Source of the DNA: Fredinandcohnia quinoae
GTDB taxonomy: Bacteria > Bacillota > Bacilli > Bacillales > Bacillaceae_L
Assembly: GCF_022427965.1 (NCBI RefSeq)
Contig: NZ_JAKTTI010000011.1
Span: 1-64,000 of the forward strand
Length of the DNA stretch: 64,000 nt
Direction: 5' to 3'
Shown: positions 17,125 to 26,418 of the stretch, piece after piece
Layout: the number at the start of each line of letters is the position of its first letter
Position numbering within the stretch: the first letter of the stretch is position 1
Notes under the pieces: generated by a model
Databases searched by the model: none
The model's input: the letters and a program-made list of their open reading frames with translations, nothing else
Told to the model about the DNA's origin: nothing
Program-made: the position numbers and the translations under genes

Positions 17125-18651
17125 TTATTTCTGTGACTTTTTATATGCCTCGGCATATTCCTTCGCCATTTGATCTCCGCCAGCTTCTCTCCACTTCTTC
17201 ACTTCAGCTTCGAAGTCTTTTTCATCAATATCGCCCATAATATATTTGATTGTCGCATCTGTAAGGATTTTTTGTAACTCTGTACCTCTTTCATTAGCTG
17301 TTGCTGAATCTAACGGAACAGTCGGATCAAGGACAGCAAAATCTGAGTTTTCACTAATTTGCTCGTTTGCTAATTGCTTCTTAGGATCAGCATCTACTAA
17401 GCTATGGGTGACTTCACTTGGCCTTTGACTAGAGAATGGTTGAACATCATTTTTCCAAGTATCAGTATCTAGGATTTTAATAGCACCACTTGCTTCAAGC
17501 TCATAATGAACTCCTTCAATTCCACCCGTCATTAGCATATAAACTTCTTTATCAATTAGGTCATTAACAAATTGGAGAACACGTTTTAATTCTGCCTCCG
17601 TTTTCACCTCTGATTTAGGGAATGCTAATAATCCACCAACACCACTGTTTTCGGACCAAACGTGGTAATCACCATCAGGACTCTTTATTTTATTCACAGG
17701 CACTAAGTCCATATCATCCTGAAGTCCTTTTGCTAAATCCTTTAAATTTTTAATATCTACTATACCTGTATATATGCCTGTTTTCCCTTGAGCAAATTGA
17801 TTTTGCTGATCTGTCTTCGCTGTAACAGCAAAATCCTGTGCTAGATAACCGTTTTTATACATATCTCTTGAAAAATCCATTGCATCTTTATATTCCTGTG
17901 TTTCTACTTCTGAAATAAAAGAACCGTCATCCTCTACCTTCCATCCATTTGGTGCACCAAAGTAAGAGCTAAGCAACTTGAAGCTACTGTATCTCAAATC
18001 ACTTCGATCTCCGAATCCAACTGTATCATCCTTGCCATTCCCATCAGGATCGTCCTCTGTGAAGGCTCTAGCAACCTCATATAAGTCATCCAATGTTTCT
18101 GGAACCGGCAAACCTAATTTATCCAACCAATCCTGACGAATGACTAGTCCAGATCTTGCTAGGTTTTTTTGATATGGTACTCCGTATAGTTTTCCTTCAA
18201 TGGATGCAGCTGTACGTACATCCTCAGAGATTAATTTTAGGTTTTCATAATCATCCAAATACTCTCCTACCTCCCAGAACATCCCCGATTTTAAGGAAGT
18301 TCGTACAGAAGAATTTGTCAACATCGTCAATGATACGATATCCGCTAATTCCCCTGATGCAAGGGCAGATGTAACTCTCTCCTCTTTCGATGCATCTGGA
18401 ACCCAGTTAAAGGTGATTGTTGCATTCGTTTTCTCTTCAATTTTATCCAATACAACATCTGTTGGAGCGGTTGGAGTATGTAACATTGCCATCCAACTCA
18501 CTTCAAGATGAGAATTAGGATCATAAGCGGCAGTCTTCTCTTTATCTTTTTCTTCACCGTCCACTTTCTCTTTATCATTCGAGCATGCAGCAAGCAGGAA
18601 TTGAGATGCAAGTAGGACACTAGCTATTACTGGTACAAACCTTTTCTTCAT
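17125..18651 (-). CDS. lplA: Oligosaccharide ABC transporter substrate-binding lipoprotein (LplA-like)
   Basis: This family 1 extracellular solute-binding protein of 508 residues has a lipoprotein signal: MKKRFV, a hydrophobic stretch, and the lipobox LLAAC with the acylated Cys. It should be anchored to the outer face of the membrane and deliver pectic oligosaccharides to the LplB/LplC permeases. Its length matches LplA and the YtcQ/YesO relatives in Bacillus. The ATG at 18651 follows GGGGAGG; an upstream ATG at 18690 precedes the ribosome binding site and is unlikely. No ATPase gene lies nearby; these systems usually share MsmX. Confidence 0.87.
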   Translation of the reverse strand: MKKRFVPVIASVLLASQFLLAACSNDKEKVDGEEKDKEKTAAYDPNSHLEVSWMAMLHTPTAPTDVVLDKIEEKTNATITFNWVPDASKEERVTSALASGELADIVSLTMLTNSSVRTSLKSGMFWEVGEYLDDYENLKLISEDVRTAASIEGKLYGVPYQKNLARSGLVIRQDWLDKLGLPVPETLDDLYEVARAFTEDDPDGNGKDDTVGFGDRSDLRYSSFKLLSSYFGAPNGWKVEDDGSFISEVETQEYKDAMDFSRDMYKNGYLAQDFAVTAKTDQQNQFAQGKTGIYTGIVDIKNLKDLAKGLQDDMDLVPVNKIKSPDGDYHVWSENSGVGGLLAFPKSEVKTEAELKRVLQFVNDLIDKEVYMLMTGGIEGVHYELEASGAIKILDTDTWKNDVQPFSSQRPSEVTHSLVDADPKKQLANEQISENSDFAVLDPTVPLDSATANERGTELQKILTDATIKYIMGDIDEKDFEAEVKKWREAGGDQMAKEYAEAYKKSQK

Positions 18652-18755
18652 TCGACATTTCCTCCCCTTTGTTATATTCGATCCATTCATACTATCATTC
18701 TAACAGTCTACTTTTTGCATCACCTCCTAATTGTTAATTTTTAAATTGGTTTGCT

Positions 18756-19385
18756 TCATGTTGTTCTAGCATTCTCTTCTTCTATAAGACCCGCCTGTAT
18801 TTCCATTCTCATAAAAACCTGATTGGCAAACCACATGATGACATATCCACCACCGCTAATTCCAAAGAATAATAGCAACCCTGGGACGATTATTTGTATC
18901 ACACACATAACACCCAAAATCACGATTAGCATTAACGAATATTGGAAATACGAAATTCCAAATAAAAAGGAACATTTAATCTTCAACACTACACTTTTCC
19001 AATCATAATGAGCGATGACCGGAAAAATATAAAGGGATGAGATAAGATAACAAATGCTAACCATCAATAAGATAATCCGTAGCCAAAGTGATTGGACATA
19101 AAGCAAGTCAGTATAAAGGATGAGACCTATAACGGCATATAATAAACCAATACTAGCTGTTTCCTTAAAATTTTCCCGATATGCTTTCCAATAGGTTGGA
19201 AAAATCGCTACATCTGCATTTCCCCTAATCCATTTTCTAATAACGGTAAACATCGCAAATGTTGCAGGACCAATCCCAAACAGAACAAGTCCCAATAAAG
19301 TAAATGAGAACCATAGTAGATTTAAATAAGCAAGCTGCAAAATTCGTATACAAATGAAATTCCACCGTTCAGCCATTTTCTCCAT
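18756..19385 (-). CDS. DUF624 membrane protein (YesL/YteU-like)
   Basis: This 209-residue integral membrane protein has about five hydrophobic segments and the DUF624 pattern near the N-terminus (LLWFSFTLLGLVLFGIGPAT). DUF624 genes accompany Lpl/Yte/Yes-type sugar ABC transporters in bacilli and are thought to help transport, though the function is unproven. The ATG at 19385 follows GGGGTGA; a GTG three codons upstream lies in that site. It sits between lplB and the binding-protein gene on one transcript. Confidence 0.85.
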   Translation of the reverse strand: MEKMAERWNFICIRILQLAYLNLLWFSFTLLGLVLFGIGPATFAMFTVIRKWIRGNADVAIFPTYWKAYRENFKETASIGLLYAVIGLILYTDLLYVQSLWLRIILLMVSICYLISSLYIFPVIAHYDWKSVVLKIKCSFLFGISYFQYSLMLIVILGVMCVIQIIVPGLLLFFGISGGGYVIMWFANQVFMRMEIQAGLIEEENARTT

Positions 19386-19415
19386 CTTAATCACCCCATT
19401 ACTAGATCACATGAT

Positions 19416-20393
19416 TTAATACAGACCTTCCTCCCCAAACTTCTTCGCAATGCGATTAGAAATCATTACAAGGATAAGTCCTACGATTCCTTTAAATACA
19501 CCAACTGCAGTACTATAGCTAAGCTGGCCATTTTTAAGTCCTGCCGTGTACACATACGTATCAAAAATTTCTGCAACCTCACGATTAAGTGAGTTTAATA
19601 GTAGATACACATGTTCAAAGCCTAATTCAAGTGTATCGCCTACTTTTAAAATTAATAAAATGATGATAACCGGACGGATTGCAGGGAGGGTAACATGCCA
19701 AATCTGTCTGAAGCGATTTGCCCCATCCATTTTTGCCGCTTCATATAATTGAAGATCTACAGCTGTAACCGCTGCCAAATAAATGATCGTTGACCAACCC
19801 ATTTCCTTCCATATTACTTGCAAAATATAGAGCGTACGTGTCCAATCTGGATCCGTTAAAAAGGCAATTTTTTCGCCACCGAAGCTTGCAAGCATTTCAT
19901 TCAATACACCGCCATCAAGTGTCAGGAATACATATGAAATTGACACGATGATTACCCATGACATGAAATGCGGAATATAGATAATTGTCTGGACTGCCCC
20001 TTTAAATAACTTTACGCGTACCTCATTCAACATCAATGCCAAAATAATTGGGATCGGGAAAAAAACAAACAAATTTAGCGCGAATAAGATTAGTGTGTTT
20101 TTTAATAGCATGAAAAAGGTTGGTTCTGTAAATAACCGTATAAAATGCTTTAACCCGACCCATTCACTATCCCTAATTCCTAAGAATGGTTGGTAATCTT
20201 GAAAGGCAATGATGATTCCACCCATCGGAATATATTTGAAAATAATAAAATACAGGAAGCCTGGCATGATCATTAAGTATAAATATCGATTTTTTACAAT
20301 GCTTGCGAGTTTCCTTTTCCTTAGGGATGCTTTACTTGGAATGTACACTGCTGGTTTCATTTGATTTTGAATGACATTAACATTTTCTTTCAC
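19416..20393 (-). CDS. lplB: Oligosaccharide ABC transporter permease (LplB-like)
   Basis: This binding-protein-dependent permease of 325 residues has six predicted membrane spans and a cytoplasmic EAA loop (EAAKMDGANRFRQIWHVTLPAIRP, positions about 214-237). The N-terminal YLMIMPGFLYFIIF region and the FQDYQPF segment are characteristic of LplB/YteP. The start is GTG at 20393 after AGGAGG. It is the first gene of the long minus-strand transport and pectinolysis transcript. Its usual partner, an LplC-type permease, lies on the opposite strand across a 377-bp gap. Confidence 0.92.
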   Translation of the reverse strand: MKENVNVIQNQMKPAVYIPSKASLRKRKLASIVKNRYLYLMIMPGFLYFIIFKYIPMGGIIIAFQDYQPFLGIRDSEWVGLKHFIRLFTEPTFFMLLKNTLILFALNLFVFFPIPIILALMLNEVRVKLFKGAVQTIIYIPHFMSWVIIVSISYVFLTLDGGVLNEMLASFGGEKIAFLTDPDWTRTLYILQVIWKEMGWSTIIYLAAVTAVDLQLYEAAKMDGANRFRQIWHVTLPAIRPVIIILLILKVGDTLELGFEHVYLLLNSLNREVAEIFDTYVYTAGLKNGQLSYSTAVGVFKGIVGLILVMISNRIAKKFGEEGLY

Positions 20394-20770
20394 TTCTTTA
20401 TGCCTCCTCTATACTTGCGCCCAGGTTTGTTGATTTAGCTTGTGTGACTCGCTGTATTGTAAAAGTAATACGATACTAACCATTACGTCTACAATCATCC
20501 CGTCAGAATCCCTGGTTCCAACAGATTAGAAAGCGCTTACTAATCAATAACTAATCAGATGATTATTTATTTTCAAATGATTATCATTGTCGGATATTCG
20601 GACATCTACATTACGAAAAAAGCCATTTTCCCTTCCTTCTTCATTAAGTGTTTCAATCAAGAGCAATTCATAACATTTGTGATGTAATGATTATAGACCC
20701 ACCATTTCACAACTTGTTATATTGAATTCATACAGAGAAAACACTTATTTATATAGGAGGGACTACTACA
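20394..20770. other. Divergent control region between the two permease genes
   Basis: This 377-bp gap separates lplB (minus) from the lplC-like gene (plus) and must hold both start signals. The clearest element is a cre box at 20527-20541. I could not assign confident -35/-10 pairs in either direction and found no coding sequence or inverted repeat matching the uxaC palindrome. Confidence 0.5.
20527..20541 (+). promoter_or_regulatory. cre box (CcpA) in the divergent permease control region
   Basis: TAGAAAGCGCTTACT matches WTGAAARCGYTTWNN at all but one position (A for T at the second base). The GAAAGCGCTTA core is ideal. It lies between the two permease genes, so glucose repression of one or both is expected. 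Confidence 0.75.
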
Positions 20771-21640
20771 ATGAAAAAAAAATCAGTAGGCAGCATTCTT
20801 TTTGATACAATCAACTATGCTCTTTTACTTTTGATTGCACTTATTTGCTTGCTGCCATTTATTAATGTGATCGCCAGCTCCTTTGCAACGACACAAGAGG
20901 TTATTGAGAAAAGATTTATTCTATTTCCAACTACATTTTCCTTAGATGCCTACAAATTTATTTTATCAACTCCTACCATTTTTAAAGGGTTAGCTGTTTC
21001 AATCGGTGTAACAGGGGTTGGGACACTTGTCAGTATGATATTAACCGCTTTTATGGCGTATGGTTTATCAAGGAAGTATTTAGTTGGACGAAGTGCGATC
21101 AGCTTTATTATCGTGTTTACAATGCTTTTCAGCGGTGGAATGATTCCAACGTTCATTGTTGTAAAAAGCTTAGGTTTAATTAATTCTTATTGGTCGTTAA
21201 TTCTTCCAGTAGCAATTAACGCCTTCAATTTAATTATCATGAGAAACTTCTTCCAAGCCATACCTGATAGCTTAGAAGAATCAGCGAAGATTGATGGCTG
21301 TAATGATCTCAAGATTTTCTTTAAAATCATTCTTCCATTATCACTTCCATCGATTGCAACAATATCATTGTTTTATGCTGTCTCGTATTGGAATACATAC
21401 GTTACAGCCATTCTATACCTCAATGATTCGGCAAAATGGCCGTTACAAGTGTTACTGCGTCAAATCGTTATTGTTTCTAGTGGCGTTCAGGGTGACAACA
21501 CATCGGTTGAAGTTATTCCACCTGCACAAACAATTAAAATGGCTGTAATCGTAATCGCAACTGTTCCAATGCTCATCGTCTATCCTTTCATTCAAAAATA
21601 CTTTGTTAAAGGTGCTAACCTAGGATCTGTAAAAGGATAA
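20771..21640 (+). CDS. lplC: Oligosaccharide ABC transporter permease (LplC/YtcP-like)
   Basis: This permease of 289 residues has six predicted spans and an EAA loop reading EESAKIDGCNDLKIFFKIILP. The N-terminal LLIALICLLPFINVIASSF and the late AVSYWNTYV and VIVIATVPMLIVYPF segments are typical of LplC/YtcP, the second half of Lpl-type importers. It starts at ATG behind AGGAGG. It stands alone on the plus strand, divergent from lplB, whereas lplA-lplB-lplC form one operon in B. subtilis. A hairpin downstream separates it from the convergent AraC-type gene. Confidence 0.9.
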   Translation: MKKKSVGSILFDTINYALLLLIALICLLPFINVIASSFATTQEVIEKRFILFPTTFSLDAYKFILSTPTIFKGLAVSIGVTGVGTLVSMILTAFMAYGLSRKYLVGRSAISFIIVFTMLFSGGMIPTFIVVKSLGLINSYWSLILPVAINAFNLIIMRNFFQAIPDSLEESAKIDGCNDLKIFFKIILPLSLPSIATISLFYAVSYWNTYVTAILYLNDSAKWPLQVLLRQIVIVSSGVQGDNTSVEVIPPAQTIKMAVIVIATVPMLIVYPFIQKYFVKGANLGSVKG

Positions 21641-21654
21641 GTTGATTAATGCAC

Positions 21655-21696
21655 AAAAAAGGTAAGGAAACCCTCTAGCTTGTAGGTTTCCTTACC
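21655..21696 (-). terminator. Terminator of the AraC-type regulator gene
   Basis: GGTAAGGAAACC and GGTTTCCTTACC form a perfect 12-bp stem. On the minus strand it is followed by TTTTTTG, so it ends the regulator transcript; it may also stop the convergent lplC transcript. Confidence 0.85.
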
Positions 21697-21707
21697 CTAT
21701 TTCATAC

Positions 21708-23969
21708 TTAAAAGTTTACCAAATCATGTCTATGCTGTTCACGATACTTACCAGGTGTTGTTCCTTCGATTTTACGGAAGGAGCGAATAAAATTTTGCGA
21801 ATTATTATATTGCAAACGCTCTGCTATTTCCCTTACTGATGTATTTGTCTCGATTAACCATTTTTTCGCCATATTATAGCGGTACAGTGTCAAATATTCA
21901 CTAAATGACTGGTTAAATTCCTTTTTAAAAATACTGCTTAAATAACTAGGGTTATAATGAAGCCGGTTGGCGATTTTCTCAAGTGAAATATCCGTATCGA
22001 ATTCCTTTTGAATAATATGGACAATTTCTTCTGAGATTGTTTTGTATTGTGAATTTGTTCGTTCATTAATTGTCTGGATGATTGGATAAATGATTTTATT
22101 TTTGACAAACATCTCGATACCTTCCGCAGTCCTCATCTTGGATACTGCATCATACAGCGATTTGTGATTGCCGAGCTTCATTGTTTCCATTCCTAAAATT
22201 TGCATAAATCCCATTAAATCATTAATAAATCTCATTATATTGATTTCAAGTTCATGTGGATTTTGACTTTTAAAGAGCTCAATGAGAATGATGTGTAATA
22301 CTTCAATGGCTTCTTTACTTTCCCCCTTTTTGATATGATCAAATAATTCATTCTCTAATTTCTTTGGAAATGATGTGCGAATTTGATTATTGAAAATTGC
22401 AGCAATACTATCATAAAAAATAATGGACCCTTTCCCAACCTTCAAGCGGTACTTCAAGGCATCTATTCCTTGCTCCAGAGCATATACACTTTCCGTTAAT
22501 TGCTTGAATGGTCTACTTATGCCGACGCTAATGGATAAATTAAATTTTTCCATCACCTGTTTTTGAATTTTTTCAGTGTACTGATTGATAAATTTCAAAT
22601 GGTGATCCCAGTCTTCTTCCTCACAAATGAAGATTGTGCAAAGTAGATTAGAATCAAGTACGGTTGGAGTGAATTGATTGTCTTTTGGTATAACTTCATC
22701 AACAATCCGGTTGATTCCGAACATGAGTACATCTTCATCTTTTCTTGTAAATTTTGAATGATCTAGATCATCAATTTGGATTGCCCACACATATAAGCTG
22801 CCCCATGTTGCCGGATAACAAAAACTTTGAATCTTTTCCTCTACCTCATTGTCAGTAATACGCCCGTGAAAGAGGTTCAGCATAAATAAAGTCTTCAAAT
22901 TTTCTGCCTGATTTGTAACAATCGCATTTAACACTTCATTTCTATCAATAACCTCACGAACAGATTGACCGATTAACTCGAATTCATCCTTATAATTACT
23001 CTTATTTTTCGGGATATATTGAAGTAAGTCGCGAATCGGTTTAGAAAAATAATCCGAATAAAGATAAGCAGTTATAAATGTTAACGTTAACATAAATAGG
23101 CTCATAAAAACAATCCCCAGAACTGTCGGTTTCATCGCACCCGCTAAATCAGTTTTATTAATTTCCGTGAAATAAATCCAGCCATTGTATGAGGACTTTG
23201 AATAGGCAACCTTATAGGTCCCATTCTTCCCTTCAACCTGTTCGACGCCAGTTCGCAAGTTTCCAATATTAATTAAATTAGTTACAACTTCATTACGAGC
23301 ACCACTATCTGAAGCTTCTTTGCTCTGATAAATAAGGTTACCATCCTTATTATATATAGAGATTGGACTTGACTGTGCTTGCTGATAAATGAGATTAGAC
23401 AGCGATTCAATTGGAAAGTTAACGATCAGTACGCCATATTTATTCGTTTTAAAAAGTGGCAATTGCTTTACTAGCTTGACCGTCTTATCTTTTGAATCCT
23501 TTTTTAACCATGTCGAAGCATTTGGCAATGAAAGATAATCAGACTTAATCTCTTCCCTCAGTGACCTAGTCAACTGCTTCAACCCATTTTTATCAATAAC
23601 CCAGTTTCCCTCAAGACTTACAAGTTCTGCTGTAGTCTGATTAGGGCCAAACGATGAAATATAGTTTAATTGTTTATTAATGGATTGATAAACGTCAAAT
23701 TGCTTGGCTGTTAGCTCATGTTGGATAATTCTCTCAAAGGATGAGCCTCTCGTATAAGAGTTTAAAGTATAGTCCAAGTTCTGCAGTTTTTGTTCGATTG
23801 TACTCATCATCTGGTAGATATTCCCCTGTTTTTCAACCGTGATTTTTTCTTCCAAGGAGTTCTTTGTAATAAAAAAAGCAATACAATTAAATAGGATTAT
23901 GGCAACTGTTCCAACTAAAACAAACAATGAAAATTGGCGATAAAAGTACTTCGGCCTCTTATTTATAAT
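21708..23969 (-). CDS. Membrane-anchored AraC-family regulator (YesS/YtdP-like)
   Basis: This one-component sensor-regulator, about 753 residues from the proposed start, has a first membrane span near residues 15-38, an extracellular sensing region to about 280, a second span (about 285-310) and a long cytoplasmic part ending in two AraC helix-turn-helix motifs (last 100 residues: ISLEKIANRLHYNPSYLSSIFKKEF and VREIAERLQYNNSQNFIRSF). It should sense a pectic ligand outside the cell and activate the adjacent transporter genes, as YesS does. The only in-frame ATG/GTG/TTG near the N-terminus is a TTG at 23927 with no ribosome binding site, and it would cut off the basic KRPKYFYRQ segment normal before span 1. 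GGGAGGGG is placed instead for an ATT at 23969. Confidence 0.85.
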   Translation of the reverse strand: MINKRPKYFYRQFSLFVLVGTVAIILFNCIAFFITKNSLEEKITVEKQGNIYQMMSTIEQKLQNLDYTLNSYTRGSSFERIIQHELTAKQFDVYQSINKQLNYISSFGPNQTTAELVSLEGNWVIDKNGLKQLTRSLREEIKSDYLSLPNASTWLKKDSKDKTVKLVKQLPLFKTNKYGVLIVNFPIESLSNLIYQQAQSSPISIYNKDGNLIYQSKEASDSGARNEVVTNLINIGNLRTGVEQVEGKNGTYKVAYSKSSYNGWIYFTEINKTDLAGAMKPTVLGIVFMSLFMLTLTFITAYLYSDYFSKPIRDLLQYIPKNKSNYKDEFELIGQSVREVIDRNEVLNAIVTNQAENLKTLFMLNLFHGRITDNEVEEKIQSFCYPATWGSLYVWAIQIDDLDHSKFTRKDEDVLMFGINRIVDEVIPKDNQFTPTVLDSNLLCTIFICEEEDWDHHLKFINQYTEKIQKQVMEKFNLSISVGISRPFKQLTESVYALEQGIDALKYRLKVGKGSIIFYDSIAAIFNNQIRTSFPKKLENELFDHIKKGESKEAIEVLHIILIELFKSQNPHELEINIMRFINDLMGFMQILGMETMKLGNHKSLYDAVSKMRTAEGIEMFVKNKIIYPIIQTINERTNSQYKTISEEIVHIIQKEFDTDISLEKIANRLHYNPSYLSSIFKKEFNQSFSEYLTLYRYNMAKKWLIETNTSVREIAERLQYNNSQNFIRSFRKIEGTTPGKYREQHRHDLVNF
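23079..23092. promoter_or_regulatory. Intragenic second copy of the 14-bp palindrome
   Basis: TGTTAACGTTAACA, identical to the palindrome before uxaC (10177-10190), lies inside the AraC-type regulator gene, where it encodes part of the second membrane span. It may be an intragenic operator or a chance match; the sequence alone cannot decide. Confidence 0.35.
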
Positions 23970-23986
23970 TTTTACACCCCTCCCAT

Positions 23987-24001
23987 TTTAAGCGCTTTCA
24001 A
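23987..24001 (-). promoter_or_regulatory. cre box upstream of the AraC-type regulator
   Basis: On the minus strand TTGAAAGCGCTTAAA is a perfect match to WTGAAARCGYTTWNN. It ends 18 bases before the proposed ATT start, so CcpA would repress the activator and thereby the whole pectin regulon. Confidence 0.85.
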
Positions 24002-24120
24002 TTGAGTTTATTATATGACTAGTTTTTTTCATTTGTCAATTTAATTTTTATATAATTCAGAAAACAAAATGTGTAAAAACAAAAAGAAGCATGCCCACAA
24101 TGAGACACACTTCCTTTTGA

Positions 24121-26304
24121 TTATGCTACGTTTTCAGCAGCAGGAATATTTACTTGACGTTTCATTTTAATTTTAAAATAACCTAATGTGATTAGCATGA
24201 ACGCTACCGTATATGCTAATAAAATTCCATTGTTATGCCACATAAATGCAAAGTCACCACTTGAAACAACAGCTTTAAATGCTTGAACTGAATATGTCAT
24301 TGGAAGCAATGCACTGATTGGTTGCAATGCGTCCGGAATTAATTCTAGTGGGAATGTTCCAGCACTTGTTGTTAATTGCAGAATGAGTATTACAATTGCA
24401 ATGAATCTTCCTGGGTCTCCCATCATCGTAACAAGCATTTGAACCAATGTCATAAATACAAAGCTAGTAATGACTGACGTTACAAAGAATAAGAAAATAT
24501 TTTTTACTTCGATATTCAATCCTACTAGTAGAATAAAATCTACTAATATAGCTTGAATAATACCAATTATCGCAATAACACCAAATTTACTGAAGAACCA
24601 TCCAAGTGCATTTTTAGGTCTAACAACTGGTTCTTTAAGTGCAAATACAATTGAAATAAGTAATGCACCTACAAATAATCCTAATGAGATGAAATATGGT
24701 GCGAAACCAGTTCCATAGTTAGGCACTTTATTAATTTCTTGTTTTTCAACAGTTACGGGTTCACCCATCATGTCATACGTATCATCTGTGGCATGAACAG
24801 AATTTGCCTTTTCAGCACCATCTGTTAATTTGTCAGATAATTCGGTAGAACCATCTGCCAATTTTACAGTACCTTCATTTAATTCCTTCGAACCATCAGC
24901 AAGCTTACCAGAGCCTTCTTGAATTTGTCCTGCTCCATCAGAAAGTTGATTCATACCAGACGTTAGATCGCTGGCACCTTTATTTAGGGCTTGTGATCCA
25001 GCATATAATTGATTGATACCCTTTTGTAAGACAAGTTGACCTTTATTGATTTCTCCGATACCAGTTGCTAATTCGCTAAATGCTGGTGCTGTTTGTGCTT
25101 TTAATTGATCTTCAATACCATTTGTCGCACCAAGCAATTGTTGATTCAGTTCTGATTTAAATTGAGTAAATCCTTGGTCTAATCCACCTTTTACCCCTTG
25201 TTCAATTCCTGGTTTTAAATTTTGAAGGAGTTGTGCCTTCAATTGCTTTTGTAACAATTCGGCTGTAGGTTTTACAGGATAGAGTTGATTAACTACCTGT
25301 TCTGGTAACTTAGAAATCATCTCCATTTGTTGAGCAGCCAATTGCTTAGATAGGGATTCAGCAATATTTTCAGTTAATCCAGCAGAGAGGCCATTTCCAA
25401 GCTGTGTTTCAAATTCGTCAACACCTGTATTTAATTTTCCTACACTTCCCTGTAATTGCTCATTAATTCCTTCAGCAATTTTCCCAGGAAGTTGTTCTTT
25501 CATTTGCTCGACTCCAGCCTGTGCTTTTTGGGTTCCACCGATTAATGCTGGGAGTTTTGCCTCAATTTCTCCAAGACCTGTCTTCACTTGGTCAGTTCCA
25601 GCAGCTAGGTCATTTGCACCAGTTGCTGCTTTTTGAATTCCATCTTTGAACTCAATTGATTTGGATGCTAATACTTCAAGATTATCTTTTAATGCTTTTG
25701 AACCATCCTCAAGCTTCACTGCACCATCATGTATCTGACCGGCACCATCACTTGCTTGATCCAATCCATCTGCCATTTCAGTTACTTTATCAAACATCGT
25801 TTCCGCATAGGTAGCTGTAATTTTCTTTGATATTTCAGCTTTGATTTTTTCCATTGCCGTTTCACCGATTTGACCAGAGAGGAAGTTTGAGCCTTCATTT
25901 GGAACATATTTGATTTCTAATTTTTCTGGTTGATCATCAAGCAATGTTGTTGCATTTGCGGAGAAATTCTCTGGAATCTCAACTAGTATATAATAGTCCT
26001 GATTTTCTAGACCCTTATATCCTTTTTCCTTTGAGACCATATTAAACTTGAATGTTTCACTATCTTCAAGCTTATCTACTAAATCTTTTCCTAATTGAAG
26101 ATGCTCTCCTTCAAAATCGGAACCCGCATCCTGATTCACGACTGCTACAGGCAAATCTGTCATATGTGCGTATGGATCTAAAAAAGCCCATAAGAACATG
26201 CCAGCATATAAAACTGGTACGAATGCTACGGCTAAAATCGGAATAAGGATTTTCCGGTTCGAAAAGATGTGTTTTAATTCTGCTAAAAAAGACGAACCTT
26301 TCAT
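24121..26304 (-). CDS. YhgE/Pip-family membrane protein
   Basis: This 727-residue protein has an N-terminal span (about 18-40), a long extracellular middle region and five to six spans at the C-terminus (about 540-715, ABC-2-permease-like). The middle has heptad-like repeats of the form LxDGxxxLxxGxxxL (for example LADGSKELNEGTVKLADGS), typical of YhgE/Pip proteins and the EsaA/YueB relatives that serve as phage receptors or secretion components. The cellular role is not settled. The ATG follows AGGAGG. A TetR gene directly upstream on the same strand probably controls it. Confidence 0.9.
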   Translation of the reverse strand: MKGSSFLAELKHIFSNRKILIPILAVAFVPVLYAGMFLWAFLDPYAHMTDLPVAVVNQDAGSDFEGEHLQLGKDLVDKLEDSETFKFNMVSKEKGYKGLENQDYYILVEIPENFSANATTLLDDQPEKLEIKYVPNEGSNFLSGQIGETAMEKIKAEISKKITATYAETMFDKVTEMADGLDQASDGAGQIHDGAVKLEDGSKALKDNLEVLASKSIEFKDGIQKAATGANDLAAGTDQVKTGLGEIEAKLPALIGGTQKAQAGVEQMKEQLPGKIAEGINEQLQGSVGKLNTGVDEFETQLGNGLSAGLTENIAESLSKQLAAQQMEMISKLPEQVVNQLYPVKPTAELLQKQLKAQLLQNLKPGIEQGVKGGLDQGFTQFKSELNQQLLGATNGIEDQLKAQTAPAFSELATGIGEINKGQLVLQKGINQLYAGSQALNKGASDLTSGMNQLSDGAGQIQEGSGKLADGSKELNEGTVKLADGSTELSDKLTDGAEKANSVHATDDTYDMMGEPVTVEKQEINKVPNYGTGFAPYFISLGLFVGALLISIVFALKEPVVRPKNALGWFFSKFGVIAIIGIIQAILVDFILLVGLNIEVKNIFLFFVTSVITSFVFMTLVQMLVTMMGDPGRFIAIVILILQLTTSAGTFPLELIPDALQPISALLPMTYSVQAFKAVVSSGDFAFMWHNNGILLAYTVAFMLITLGYFKIKMKRQVNIPAAENVA

Positions 26305-26328
26305 CGACTTCAGCCTCCTAATTATAAT

Positions 26329-26351
26329 TGACCATTTTGTTCATTCGGTCA
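26329..26351. promoter_or_regulatory. Candidate TetR operator before the YhgE/Pip gene
   Basis: TGACC and GGTCA flank a 13-base centre in inverted order, 25 bases upstream of the YhgE/Pip start. Similar half-sites occur upstream of the TetR gene at 27018-27040, so both could be bound by that regulator. The symmetry is partial. Confidence 0.4.
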
Positions 26352-26418
26352 TTTTGGTGGTAATTGTAAGGGTGCTCTACAGGTTGAATAAGAGAACCCT
26401 TTGTATCATAGTTCTTAT

